DNA from: Trichoderma breve
Lineage: Eukaryota; Ascomycota; Sordariomycetes; Hypocreales; Hypocreaceae
Length of the DNA: 64,000 nucleotides
Reading direction: 5' to 3'
Assembly (NCBI RefSeq): GCF_028502605.1
Contig: NC_079235.1
Span: forward strand, 4,092,001-4,156,000
Below the pieces are notes generated by a model. That model was not told the origin of the DNA. It worked only from the letters and a program-made list of their open reading frames with translations, and made no database searches. A program made the position numbers and the translations under genes. How positions within the stretch are numbered: the stretch's first letter is position 1; every line of letters starts with the position of its first letter. Positions 42,721 to 53,214 of the stretch are shown piece after piece.

Positions 42721-43990
42721 TGACGCCTCGCGCTACAAATGCCCGTTTACAAATACCCTCAATTTTATCCTTTACGATGTCGTAATCAGAGTCGTTTGGT
42801 TTAAACTTAACGAGTTCAGAGTGCGTACGAGTCAGGGCACAGATGTTCTCAGCACCAACTTCCCAAGGACGGCAGTGTGTAGCTGAAGACTTAGTGACTA
42901 GAAACGCATCAGGCCCAGTCATTGTCCAGCCGCCAAATTGATCCTAATCACAGTTGATGAGTTTACCGAACATAAGAATTATATTTGGAAACTCACTTGT
43001 TGCGCTGTTGGCGACTTAAGGGTTTCGTAAAAGCAGAAGACTTCTGATTCACCCTCATCTCCCAAGACTTTATGGAACTCTCGATGCTGCATAGTAAGGA
43101 TTTGCGAGTTATTATGGCTGAGAGACTCTATCAAGGAACGATTTGGCCCGTTTCCAGCCATGGGAATAAGTGAGCTGATGTCCATGCCATGGTGTGGGGT
43201 TCCAAAGAAGACCACCCCATATACAGCTCGGATAAGTGTCCAGCTTTCTTTGTTTTCCGATCCCGATAACGATATAAGGGCCTGTTTAAGTGATGAATAT
43301 CAGGAACGAAAGTTTGGGCGTTAAAGTGTAGCTCACTTGTTTGATGATTAGTCCCCCCAGACTATGACCGATAAGAATGATTGGCCGAATTGTTGCAGTA
43401 TTCAAAAGGGTTTGTAGGCTACCATTAAACTTGGTAGCGAAATCTTCTAGATTCTGCATGCTCTTGCTCTCAGAAACAGTCGAATCATAGCCGTAGATCA
43501 TAACCCGAGCTATCGGCTTGGTTTCCGAGGTGAGGTCGTAAGGGAGAGAGTCGCGTAACCACATATAACTTCCGCCTTTCTCCTTGAACGAGCCAAAAGC
43601 ATGGCCTCCAAGGCCTGATAATGCAATAATACTATAAGCGTTAGCTACAGATCGCCCCATTAGCTTATATACTTACTCTATCTTATGATCTTCTGAAGAT
43701 GGTGTGTAAAGCGTAGTTAATCCATGAAAATCTTTATCTATCGTTAGATATTGTTTGCGGGTAATCTTAGTATTAGGCGTCCTCGGTATTGGAATGGACC
43801 AACTATGGGCATGCTGAAGCTGAGAAGGTAAATTCACAAAAGTCGCTGTTGCTACCTGACATATGCCGTTATTCTCATGTGCGAGGGACTCAATCACCGC
43901 ATCTGTAACAGTTTCTTGATCATTCAGGAAAAATTGCAATCGTTGACAATCCCAGTCGGCCGGCACGCCTCTGACCCTATATGTACTCAT
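42653..43990 (-). CDS. alpha/beta-hydrolase (NLR lipase-like) domain protein
   Basis: Four exons (43990-43677, 43631-43337, 43281-42997, 42943-42653), introns 45-55 nt, all phases consistent, giving 394 residues. The start is the ATG at 43990. Residues 105-300 form the hydrolase domain that heads many fungal NLR proteins: DIIALSGLGGHAFGSF, the MIYGYDS strand, nucleophile S195 in LIGHSLGGLI, VVFFGTPHHG, and TKSSATHCRPWE with the likely catalytic His. Family members usually continue into a NACHT or NB-ARC NTPase and repeats. Here the protein stops shortly after the DYDIVKDKI helix, with CKKC near its end, and the tandem repeat follows. A truncated NLR, or a stand-alone sensor or lipase effector, are the main options. 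Confidence 0.85.
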
Positions 43991-45695
43991 ATTCTCCGGT
44001 GATGCCCTGTTCAAGTCTTAAAATCTCGTCATCAATCATGCAGATCGTCGAAAGACACCGCGATAATCCAGATCTATTGTTATAACAGCTGGCTCCGTTT
44101 TTAGCCGGACAATATTGGACGGATCGCGTACTTTATTCTGACGCGGTTTGCCAAGTCACGTCGCGTTCAAAGTTTCGCTTTTTTTCATGTACCGATGCGG
44201 GGTTAGATGGAGGAACACGGGCAGCGACAAGGCTGGATCAACAACAACTGATCCTGCCTTGTCGCTGCCTATAGAAACAAAGCCGCAGTCATCTCCACCA
44301 CGAAACCCATACCAGGATGATGTTTGGTTCAGTTGAACAGTGTACTCTGCATAGCCACGCCACACCACAGAATGCTGTGGAAAGAATTCCACTATATCAA
44401 ATCCCAGACACTTAATTCGATATCAATTGCAGCGCTCAACGTTCTTTTACCCTTCGTATGTTCGGTGTTGTCCGGTGTATGCTACTACAGGACGTAGGAT
44501 CAGCTGGATCCATGTTATTGAGGGTGATACTATTGTCTCAAGGTTCAGAAGTCACTGGAATGTTGCAGGTATATGTGGAAGAATATATGTAAGAAATGCA
44601 ACATTTTGTGAATAGATATAGCCAATCTGTGAATTATTGCTAGGGGGGCTGGGAGGTGGCATGATGAGGCTGGTGTGATTTGCCGTGCCTTGCTGCTTAT
44701 CTCTTTTCGAACTGCCATATTTAAGTCTTTTATCTAGCTAAAATAGAGGAAAATAAAGACCCTAAAAGAAAGAGAAAAGAGACGATGCGGCTTGGTTGCT
44801 TGGTTGCAGGTAGTGGTTGCAGTGGTGCAGCATGAAAGACGTGACTCAATGATTCGCAGCTAGATTTGCATCCCGGCAAGTGATTCATATTGAAGTTAGC
44901 TGATTCTCTCCTAGCTCGGAGCTCATCATGGACGGATTTCTGTTCCATTTCTTCATAAAAATCTTAGATTTATGCTTCATTTCTTCATATCACAGATCTT
45001 TTTCTTTGATCCCAAAGAAATCATCATCAAATCCAGGGTAAGCGCCAGGTCACTGCGGGGGCATCAGTGTAATAATAATACATGCACGTACCTCTGAGAG
45101 CATCAGCTGCTATTGCCCCAATCGTGCTGAGCAACACCAATTTGAGCCTTCCAGCTTCCTTTTCCTAAGGCTGCTTCTTTTACAACAGCGCCCCTGCATT
45201 TTCGCTGCCTTAGGCGCACAAGTAGATTTTAATCATTCGCTTGGTCGCTTCTCTTTTTCGCTTCATTCCTTCAAGCTACGATTGCGACGGCCTCCTGCAC
45301 GCCTGTCGTCATTGTACTGAGTACAGTCATTCAATCCGCTATCGTAACACTGCGAAAGCTCATGTCTTTTGGATAAATACGTCGAACTCATCGTTTCGCG
45401 ATACTTGCTGGTGAGTCACATCGCAAAATATGTCCTCATTTAGAGACTAGCTGCTGGGATGCTTCATGATATGATTTTAGAGCTATAAAGCCTCTCCTAA
45501 GCTCTACTTTGGGCTGTCGTATCACCTACGCTGAAACTGAGGGCCGACTTGCTAACTGCTCAAAGAACAGAATCCCATTCAACACTTTAAACACATTGAA
45601 AACATCTAGTGGTTATTACAACAAATCACGCTGGGAAACTGTCCAAGGCTAGAAAATAGTAAAAGAAAAAGAGGCGCCGCCGACAGCTTCTCAAC
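43991..45695. other. 1.7-kb intergenic region with hairpin
   Basis: The hydrolase promoter and the promoter of the nucleotidyltransferase-like gene. No protein-coding gene is supported. It contains the 21-bp stem-loop at 44220-44269. A pyrimidine-rich leader lies at about 45240-45290. Confidence 0.5.
44220..44269. repeat. near-perfect 21-bp inverted repeat with 8-nt loop
   Basis: Arms 44220-44240 and 44249-44269 pair with a single mismatch around the loop ACAACAAC. The stem is strong and G+C-rich within A+T-rich surroundings. Neither arm continues outward beyond a G:T pair. It could be a small-RNA precursor, a transcription-blocking dyad or a foldback element relic; no flanking target duplication was seen. 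Confidence 0.85.
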
Positions 45696-46919
45696 ATGGG
45701 TGGCTCAGCATTTTCATCAGTAGTCAATCCACTATTGACTCCCCGAATGCCGAAAGAAGTTTATGAAGCCATCAAAAGCCAATGCGAAGGGATTCTTCGC
45801 ACTCTGTACTCCTGCGTGGAGTCTCCTCTTGAAGGCCCAGGTAAAACAGACTTTGGCGATATCGATTTTCTCCTCGCGTCACCAAAGCCAGAGGCTTCCA
45901 GGGGCGCATACGCAATTCAGACCATATCAAAAGCACTCGGAGCAGAAAGATCAATTACGAATGGAGGCAACGAGCCTGCGGGTAGTCTTGCAATCCCTTG
46001 GCCGGCAGATGAAAAAGATGATAAAAAAGGGTCCGAGAAAAAGTACATCCAAATCGACGTCCGAGTATGCGACACAGAGCACAGGCTACGCTGGATGCTT
46101 TTCAAGCACGGCCACGGGGACTTGTGGAATCTCTTAGGATCGACAATCAGAGGGTACGGTCTGACAGTCGATGACAGCGCCTTGTGGCTCAGAGTCCCCG
46201 AGATTGAAGAGTCTGACAGGAAGCGAGCCAGAATCTTCCTCTCGGATGACCCAGCCAAGGTCATGGAGTTTCTCGATATGCCCATGGACGGATACTGGGA
46301 CAAGCCTTTCCCCCGCGTCGAAGATATGTTTGACTACGCTACTCGTTGTCGGCTGATGTGGGTATCCCCCGTCGCACAAGAGCCCGATGCAAAGAAGCTC
46401 AAAGCAAACGACCGCCGGCGCATGAATTATCGGCCTGTTTTCAGGAAATGGGTAGACGAATTCCTTCCAGAGTGCCGCCGACTTGGGAAATTCCCGGAGC
46501 GCAAATATACCAGGGAGCAAGTCACAGAAGAGGCCTTTTCTGTATTTGGCGTTGAAAACGATTTTAACACTCGACGCAAGCAGTTTCTCGCCGAGAAGCA
46601 AAGGGATTATATCTGGAATACATCCATAAAGGGTAGTGTGCCGGAGCCTAAATCCACTGACCACAAAGACATTCTTTACAGGTCGTGCCTTGTCAAAGCG
46701 CTGAAGAAGATTATCCTTGAAGACGATGCGAGTTTTGGAATTGTACCGGAAAAGAGCCTCAAGAACCCCGACGGCGAGTACAACTTGGAGGACGTTCAGG
46801 CCTTTATCGAAAAGCACCAAGAAGATGTCGGAGAAGCAGCCATTGATCGTCATCATTCCCAGTACGCGGAAACCATAGAAAAGAAGAAGAAGAAGAAAGC
46901 AGGAAAATCATCATCCTAG
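45696..46919 (+). CDS. nucleotidyltransferase-like protein
   Basis: Single exon, 407 residues. The N-terminal region has the hallmarks of the polymerase-beta-type nucleotidyltransferase fold: GGS at residues 2-4, a helix (EVYEAIKSQCEGILRTLYSC), then DFGDIDFLL with the D55/D57 pair, and later YIQIDVRVCD with a third acid, D121. The helical middle includes RRRMNYRPVFRKWVDEFLPEC, and the tail ends in a six-Lys run that may act as a nuclear localisation or RNA-binding patch. I have seen similar uncharacterised fungal proteins but know no function. A template-independent nucleotide transfer to RNA, protein or small molecule is inference from the motif. Its G+C-balanced codons differ from the neighbouring repeat-rich stretch. 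Confidence 0.75.
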   Translation: MGGSAFSSVVNPLLTPRMPKEVYEAIKSQCEGILRTLYSCVESPLEGPGKTDFGDIDFLLASPKPEASRGAYAIQTISKALGAERSITNGGNEPAGSLAIPWPADEKDDKKGSEKKYIQIDVRVCDTEHRLRWMLFKHGHGDLWNLLGSTIRGYGLTVDDSALWLRVPEIEESDRKRARIFLSDDPAKVMEFLDMPMDGYWDKPFPRVEDMFDYATRCRLMWVSPVAQEPDAKKLKANDRRRMNYRPVFRKWVDEFLPECRRLGKFPERKYTREQVTEEAFSVFGVENDFNTRRKQFLAEKQRDYIWNTSIKGSVPEPKSTDHKDILYRSCLVKALKKIILEDDASFGIVPEKSLKNPDGEYNLEDVQAFIEKHQEDVGEAAIDRHHSQYAETIEKKKKKKAGKSSS

Positions 46920-47402
46920 AATATCAGTCAAGAGAGTTGTGGATCCAGGTTGGGTTTAGAAGTTGGATCAGTTGCAAACAGAGACGCGATTTCGTGCAAG
47001 CAATCGTTTGGGGCACAAACTTTTGCATAACTACCTATGAGCCTTACAGTTTTTAATCGAAAATGTAAAGAGAAAGAACCTCTGATGCTACACTCATTAC
47101 TAACGTCTGAATGTTAGAATGGAACATCAATTAGACCATGGTATTTAGCGGCTCAGTAATACTATCTAAACAATCTGATAATTAGAAACGTTTCACCAAT
47201 GTGAGTAGATGCTGTTGAACGTCCAAGGACCCTGCTTTGACAAGTCTGAAGGACCAACGCTCCATCTTATTGGGGACATGAAAGGAAAAGAAAAAGTAGC
47301 AGCAACTGAGACATTTATACATGTGCCATCTTATTCTGTACAATCCCAAAACATATATATAGACAAAATCCAGTAGAAACACCACGATATCAAAACCCCC
47401 AT
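46920..47402. other. convergent 3' flanks
   Basis: 3' untranslated sequence shared by the convergent nucleotidyltransferase-like gene and tma20. No gene seen. Confidence 0.5.
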
Positions 47403-48135
47403 CTACGCATGCAAACACCACAGTCCATCTCCCAAGAAATGCGCATCCTCCACCACGGGCCCCTTACCCTTCGCCTTAACCTCATCCGTACCCGCAACCA
47501 AAATCCCAACCGCACACGCCTCCTCCTTGCCCTCCGCCATAATCACCACCGGCTCCCCCTTGGCCAACTCCCTGCTCCACCGCCCATCCTCCACAATCCC
47601 CTGCTCCATCTCCTTGCCCTCCTCCAACGGCTTCGCGCCCTCCACAGGCAGTCTGCCCCCCTTGGACGTCAACCCGGGCGCCATGAGCGTCGCGCCGGAG
47701 AGCACGAAGCGAATCGCCCCGCGATCTATGCGGATGCTGGGAAATGCCTGCGGGAAGCGGTGCACGAGCTTGAGGTGCGGCAGCAGGTCGGAGCCGTCCT
47801 GCTGGTAGAACAGGGGCACCGAGTCGAGCACGTAGAGCGTGTTGCGGTCGGGCAGCTTCATGCTCTCGAGGGAGCCCTTCTTGGGCATGATCTCGTCGAT
47901 GTAAGGCGTCAGGAGGGGGTAGGTTGCGAGGAGGGAGTTGCGGAGGGAGCGCTGGACGGAGGATTTGAGCTTTTGCTTGGGAGCGACGGGGAGGCTGTTC
48001 GAGACTGATAGTTAGCTGAAGGATGCTTCTTATTGCTGCTTTCCCCGTCGATTTGCTGTCTTGCTTTTGGTTTTTTTGCTTGCTTGGAGGGGGAGGGGAG
48101 AAGGGGAATATATCGACGCACTCTTTTTTGAACAT
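47403..48135 (-). CDS. tma20: translation machinery-associated protein 20 (MCT-1 family)
   Basis: Two exons, 48135-48122 (14 nt, coding MFKK plus two bases) and 47994-47403, around a 127-nt intron (GTGCGT donor, CTAAC branch, GAACAG acceptor), give 201 residues. The start MFKK and the following KLKSSVQRSLR are diagnostic. An N-terminal pre-PUA domain and a C-terminal PUA domain (SIRIDRGAIRFVLSGATLMAPGLTS, then a strand run to HFLGDGLWCLHA) make up the whole protein. With its partner Tma22/DENR it binds the 40S subunit and removes deacylated tRNA during ribosome recycling and reinitiation. Length is close to yeast Tma20 (181) with a small insert after GLTSKGGRLP. An earlier acceptor would break the frame, which fixes the splice choice. 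Confidence 0.92.
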
Positions 48136-48627
48136 TTTGGCGGATGACTGGAGGAGTATACGAGAGTATAAGAAGAATTGATAAATAGACTATAAAGACG
48201 GAATTGCCCAGAACCAAGGCGCGTGAAAAGGGAGGAAAATCGCTGCGTTTCTCGCCGTGGGAATCGATGTGACTATGATTGATGGAAAGCGAACCGCAGC
48301 TTCAAGACAAGGTGCAGGTTTATCGGAGCAGCCCCGCCATCGATAAGCCAAAGAAATGGCGGGGCAAAAACAGCCATGGCCAGAACATGCAATCAGGCGG
48401 GGGGAAGCATCAATGATGGGACACTGCTTTCCTTTGCCTTTGCTTAGAGGAAGCAATAGAATAAAATACAAAAAATTGACTGATTCATAGCCGTAATTTT
48501 ACTTCCATCATAATGAAATGGGATATTTTATTCTTCTGTATTATAAGGCATCTCGTCGGTCGCATGTGCACAACCTTTTCGACTCCTCATAGCTCATAGC
48601 AGCTACGTACTAACATACAGCTCCTTT
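48136..48627. other. 0.5-kb intergenic region
   Basis: tma20 promoter and I78-gene 3' flank. No gene seen. Confidence 0.45.
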
Positions 48628-49008
48628 CTACCCATGAACAACGTGCGACACCGTTCCATCCTCATTCAAATGCACATTCAGTCTATCCGGCCTGAAATCC
48701 TTAGTGACAATCGAACCCGGCTTGAGAATCCGGTGAGACTCTGGCAAGTCCTTTTTGCAAAACATCTGTCCTACATGTTAGCCATTATCGTTTTCGCCTC
48801 CCCCGCTCTACTTGATACAAAAGTGGCATGATCATAATGAAGATGGAATGAAAGCAAGGGTTTGGGCATGGAAATTGGAGAGAAAGGAAAAGAAGCGTAC
48901 CGTCTCATTGGATTCTGTCTCCGAAAAAGTCTTTCCGACGAGCTTGTTGGCCCAGACCTGGGTCTTGTCGTCGGAATTGCTCATGATGCCGGGCACGACG
49001 AGAGGCAT
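48628..49008 (-). CDS. peptidase inhibitor I78-family protein
   Basis: Two small exons, 49008-48901 and 48765-48628, around a 135-nt intron (GTACGC donor, CTAAC branch, GGACAG acceptor), give 81 residues. The protein matches the I78 pattern: VGKTFSET, then LPESHRILKPGSIVTKDFRPDRLNVHLNEDG and a terminal hydrophobic strand ending VHG. I78 members are small inhibitors of serine proteases of the thermolysin/subtilisin-like range. No signal peptide is seen, so the product is probably cytosolic, guarding against endogenous proteases. The exon-1 to exon-2 join uses the CAG directly before ATGTTTTGC; the TAG five bases upstream would shift the frame. Confidence 0.85.
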
Positions 49009-51013
49009 GATGAATTGGATTGCTTGCGTGGCACAGAAAACGTAGTTGATGAATGGAACTTTTGCTTGTGATGGTAGCCTGCTGTTTTGATTAGTGGTAT
49101 GTTGGCTGTAAAACAGGAAGGGATTGAGCCTACAGAATTATTTTTGCCTTGTCAAAAAAAGAAAATGGTATATGTAAAAGAAGAAGAAAAGAAGGAAGAA
49201 AAAAAGGTTGTATTTAGACTCTTATAACGACGTTACTTTCCTTCCTCTTCCGGCCAAAAAGCATGGAAGCTGTACGCATAGCGTCCCGAGGCCTCGCAAA
49301 CGATGACGTCGTCGCAGCATCGCTATCCTCATAGGGGTCTCAGACAGAAGCACAAAAGCACAGGTCCACGTACGTAATGCATCCTCACTACGTAATGCAC
49401 TCAAAAAACTCTGCTTATCAAATCACAAAAGCCCCCTTTCGCCGTTTTCTCAATCTCAAGACAAAAAAGGGTCATCAAGGCAGTACCTTGACGGTTAATA
49501 TCGCTTGCTTTTTCAGCGTTGCAAGTAATTTGCTAGCGGTAGGTGCCTAGGACTTTTTAGCTGGGCGAGCCACTCACGCAGCGCAGCGACTGGTCTCCGC
49601 TGATTGCTGCAGCTCTGCCCATTCACCACCTGGTTGGGCTTTCTTACAGATTGAGCAATGCCGATTATTCATACAGGCAGGGAAGTACCGACATGTTAAC
49701 TGACACCTTGCCTTGAGCTCAGCATCTCGCCGTCACGCCCTTAGCTGGTTCACAGAGCACTCGGTGTTGTCAGCTGGAAAACTCGAAGGCTAAATAAATA
49801 CCAGACCACTTCGACTGTAGCGTATACATGTGTCTTTGCCGTAGATGTTGATGCGAATGCCATCTGTTATAAGTCCGACAATGGAGCAAATAATATCCTG
49901 CGCAAAATGCAGAGTGCAAAATGGCCAGACAAGGATTGACGCGCATTAGTGACAAAAGAAAGGGTGGTTTATTATTAGCGAGCCACAGGTAGCGCTGATT
50001 CAGATGGAGTCAGGAGGATGCACCGCTTTAGATTGATACGGCACCCGCAACATCGCCTTACTGCAAAAAAGCACAAAAAAGAGGAAGATTAAAAAAGAAG
50101 CAAGAACAGTGAAGAAATAAAAAGAGATTCAAAGGAACAACAGAAGTGTGAGAAAGAGATGAGATGTTAAAAAAAAGGTATAAATCTTCTCATCCACAGC
50201 AACTCAGAGACAATCTCCGTCTCGTATCATCAGAGTGAGTGATTTGAGGTCGATGCTCACATGTGCCCGGCACTATGCCAGCCCACCATGTCGCTAAAAA
50301 TGGAACAAGCAATCGTAGATTCAGCTCCAAGCTCCCCGTCGATAGCAAATTGAGGCCAGTCCCGAACCTAGAGCCCAAGCTTGTCCTGTCCTGTAGTGCC
50401 GTCGACACTGGAATCAAGCCTCTTCTGGCCCTCCAAAGTCACCCGCCCAGGGCGATCATGTGTGAATTGAATTGTCATTGCGGCTGTGGCTCGAACTCGA
50501 ACTGCACAGCCTTGATGGCGGCGCCGTGTAAGCGTCTCATCAGCGGCTTTGCTGTTCCCCTAACAAGTTCTGGCACGCACAGATTGGGGCCAAATCTGCC
50601 CCCCCTTGTTTTTTTGTTTGGAACGCTCCAACCCAGCCCCAGTCAGACCCAAGGCTGACTATAGACCCCTAACTGAAAGGGGACAAGTGCCACTCCCGTC
50701 AAACTAAGTCCTCTCGACTCCTTTTTCATGTTAGCAGAACCGCTTCTTTTTCTATTTTGCTCCAGCACTACCACCTCTTCCACCTGTTTCATCCCTCATC
50801 TCTCCTTCTCAGCGAGCCTGCTGCTTGTCACCTCATTGTTGGAATACCTTCCTTTTCCTTTTCCACGGGCCTTTCGTTCTTCGCCGCGACGAGACCCACC
50901 ATCCCGCTGTGTTTTGCACATCATATTAGCTGCGGCTCACAACTCCAATCCCCCCCCTCCCCTCTCTCTCCGAAGTAGCATAGCAACCGGGTTGCCCTCC
51001 AGTCTCTCTCACA
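49009..51013. other. 2.0-kb intergenic region
   Basis: The I78 promoter and a long 5' flank for the Cys-rich membrane-protein gene. Several short overlapping frames on both strands, none with domain evidence. A pyrimidine-rich leader is at about 50720-51010. Confidence 0.45.
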
Positions 51014-51808
51014 ATGAAGTTCTTCTCTGCTGCTGCCCTCGCCCTCAGCGGCAGTGCCCTTGCCCTGGAAGCAGGATGCTTCAGCAAGCACAGCCAACAG
51101 CTCGCCGGATACTCTGAGTGCGGCCAGCACGTCTCACTCGAGTACTGCCTGTCAACCCTGGGCTACTCCGAAACCGAAAGCGACCTCGAGGCCTGTTATA
51201 CCAACGCCGGATGCTCCATCGACGAGGCCGCCTCCGAGGCCAAATATGCCCTGAGGCGATGCGACGAGCTTGACAAAATGGGAGACCTGAAGAAGCGATA
51301 CCGCGGTGTCTTTGGCAGCCCCCTCGAGACGCACCATGCCCGAGCAGCCCAACCGGCACCTCTCCCAACCCACTGGGTCCGCGACGGCACCCTCCAGTGC
51401 ATGAGCACATCCACCGTCAAGACGTCGTCCTGCGATATCTCCACCGATAAGGGTGTCCTGCGAACACTTACATGTGTCCCCACCGAGGTGGCCAAGGCCA
51501 ACTGTGCCCCTGGCCTTATGTGCTCTCTTGACTCTCTGGGTGAGACTGTCTGCATGAAGAAGAAGAACAACCTCGACGTCGGCGGCATCATCATCGCCAT
51601 CGTCTTCGGCACCGCCATTGTCGTCGCCATCACCTTCCTAACCTTTGCCTGCTGCCGAGAGAGCCGCCACCAGAAGCAGCTCGAGGCCCGCGCCGAGGCC
51701 ACTGCTCTCGCCCGAGCCCAGACCAAGAAGGCCCGCGCCGCCGAGACGCGAGCTCCTCTGATGCGCCAGGAGGGCCCTGACCCCTTCGCCGACCAGGCCC
51801 GGTCTTAG
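51014..51808 (+). CDS. Cys-rich secreted-type single-TM protein
   Basis: Single exon, 264 residues. A signal peptide (MKFFSAAALALSGSALALEA) precedes an ectodomain with evenly spaced cysteines (GCFSKHSQQL, SECGQHVSLEYCLSTLG, ACYTNAGC, LRRCDEL, LQCMSTST, TSSCDIS, LTCVPTEV, NCAPGLMCSL, TVCMKK). One TM helix follows at about 189-213 (GGIIIAIVFGTAIVVAITFLTFACC). The cytoplasmic tail is Ala/Arg-rich and contains several basic stretches. It is similar in plan to the protein at 17172-18135 but not in sequence. Family and function not recognised; a cell-surface role is inferred. Confidence 0.85.
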   Translation: MKFFSAAALALSGSALALEAGCFSKHSQQLAGYSECGQHVSLEYCLSTLGYSETESDLEACYTNAGCSIDEAASEAKYALRRCDELDKMGDLKKRYRGVFGSPLETHHARAAQPAPLPTHWVRDGTLQCMSTSTVKTSSCDISTDKGVLRTLTCVPTEVAKANCAPGLMCSLDSLGETVCMKKKNNLDVGGIIIAIVFGTAIVVAITFLTFACCRESRHQKQLEARAEATALARAQTKKARAAETRAPLMRQEGPDPFADQARS

Positions 51809-52798
51809 AGAGCCAGGAGAGGTCGAGGTCGTGGCGCTGGCCCAGCACCAAGCAGGCTTGAGGTGGTCAGAGAACAGGAAAACAGCCACGATGTTTTTTT
51901 GTGACACACGGCATAAAGGGAGGAAATCGGATCAGCACTTTTTGATGTCTTGCTTTTTCATATTTTGTTTTTCGGCGCATCATGTTGCTCTTCGAGCCGT
52001 GGGTACAGGGACAAAGACGGGGAGTGTGGCATAACGTTACAGTACCTTATTAGTATCAAGGACAAAGGTCAAGGGAGGGTGGGCAGCGACTTTGCCGGCT
52101 TCTTCTTCAGTCGGGAAGATAGCAAAGGCACGCATCATCAAAAAAGATTTCGTTAGAGATTGAGGCGAGCCTCGGGTAGGAAATGGGGGGATTTGATGTT
52201 ATTTAAAGAAGCAGCATTGATTTAGATAAGGTACTTGAATTGGAACGGACATTTTGTGACTTATAGATGTTGCAACAGTTCACGTGTTTTGCCTTGAATA
52301 AACGAGAAGAAGAACGGAAGCATGTTCGTGGCATCGTCGCACCTTCCGGTATGGAAATAGTCTGGGCTGCTCCAGTTTCGATTAATACAAGAGCCGGCAC
52401 CTGTTCGGACGACATGGATATAAATCATATAATGCCAGATACTCTCACAATAGTATTTGTTAACTTTGACACACGCATTCAGCATCTCACCAAGAAAGAG
52501 AAAATAAACAGCCATGACTTGACAAATGTTATGATTGAATACACTATTCCGGGGGGTATTTATGTCGACACGCTTTCGCACCTAGTTGCTACTCTCGAGT
52601 CTCCCCTCCCAATGATAAACCCACACACGTCTAAAATCACACAAGAACACGCGCAAGCGCCATGCTGATTTGATACTTTGATAGTAGCCTATCTCATAGC
52701 TTGTCGTCACGTCCAGCAACGACATAATGTTGGTCCTCCTTCGTATCTTCCCCTGCCTTCAAAAATAAAAAAGCTCAAATGCTGTATCTCATCCAGCA
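51809..52798. other. 1.0-kb convergent 3' region
   Basis: 3' flanks of the Cys-rich gene and of nst1. The plus-strand frame at 52267-52668 has no domain and A+T-rich codons; I do not call it. No other gene seen. Confidence 0.45.
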
Positions 52799-53214
52799 TC
52801 AAGGGCCCAAAGATCTTCTCCCATTCTTGCGGGGGTTGTAAAAGCCGACCCAGGTGTCCACTTTACTGCTTTCATCCGTAGCATTCCCATGATAGCCGCT
52901 GTATGTAATGTTTTCGCTGATACCCTTTTTGTGCGTTCCTCTCATAGTACTCTGATTGTTCTCCCAGAGAGAAGCGTCGTCTCTGTGCGTATGTGTATTT
53001 GTCGACGCCTGCGCAGTATCCGTAGTATTCATGCCCATCGCAATGCGAAGTGCCCGGGACTCAGCCGTAGCAGACGGCGGGGTGACACCGATCCGTTCCA
53101 ATAGGTTCATCCGCCTAGAAGGGCTCTCTTCAGTTCCCATGTGCTGCATCTTTTCGAGATCTGCCTAAATCCCGCGCAAAGAGGCATGGCCTACCAAAGG
53201 ACTGCCAATCTCAC
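52799..53214 (-). other. nst1: possible alternative nst1 C-terminal exon
   Basis: After the nst1 TAG the frame stays open from 53164 to the next stop at 52801-52799. Using the GTGAGA at 53214 as donor and GGCAG ending at 53161 as acceptor (54 nt, a multiple of three) would join the main frame to DLEKMQHMGTEESPSRRMN and onward. No clear CTAAC branch is present, so the intron is weak. Stop-codon readthrough or a strain-specific nonsense change are alternatives. Confidence 0.35.

Noticed and set aside
46134..46856. 240-codon frame antisense to the nucleotidyltransferase-like gene
   Set aside because: Mirrors the codon structure of the real gene on the plus strand.
47409..48008. Long plus-strand frame over tma20
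   Set aside because: Antisense shadow of the conserved Tma20 coding sequence.
52267..52668. 133-codon plus-strand frame
   Set aside because: Lies in a convergent 3' region; no recognisable domain, codons A+T-rich, no promoter context.
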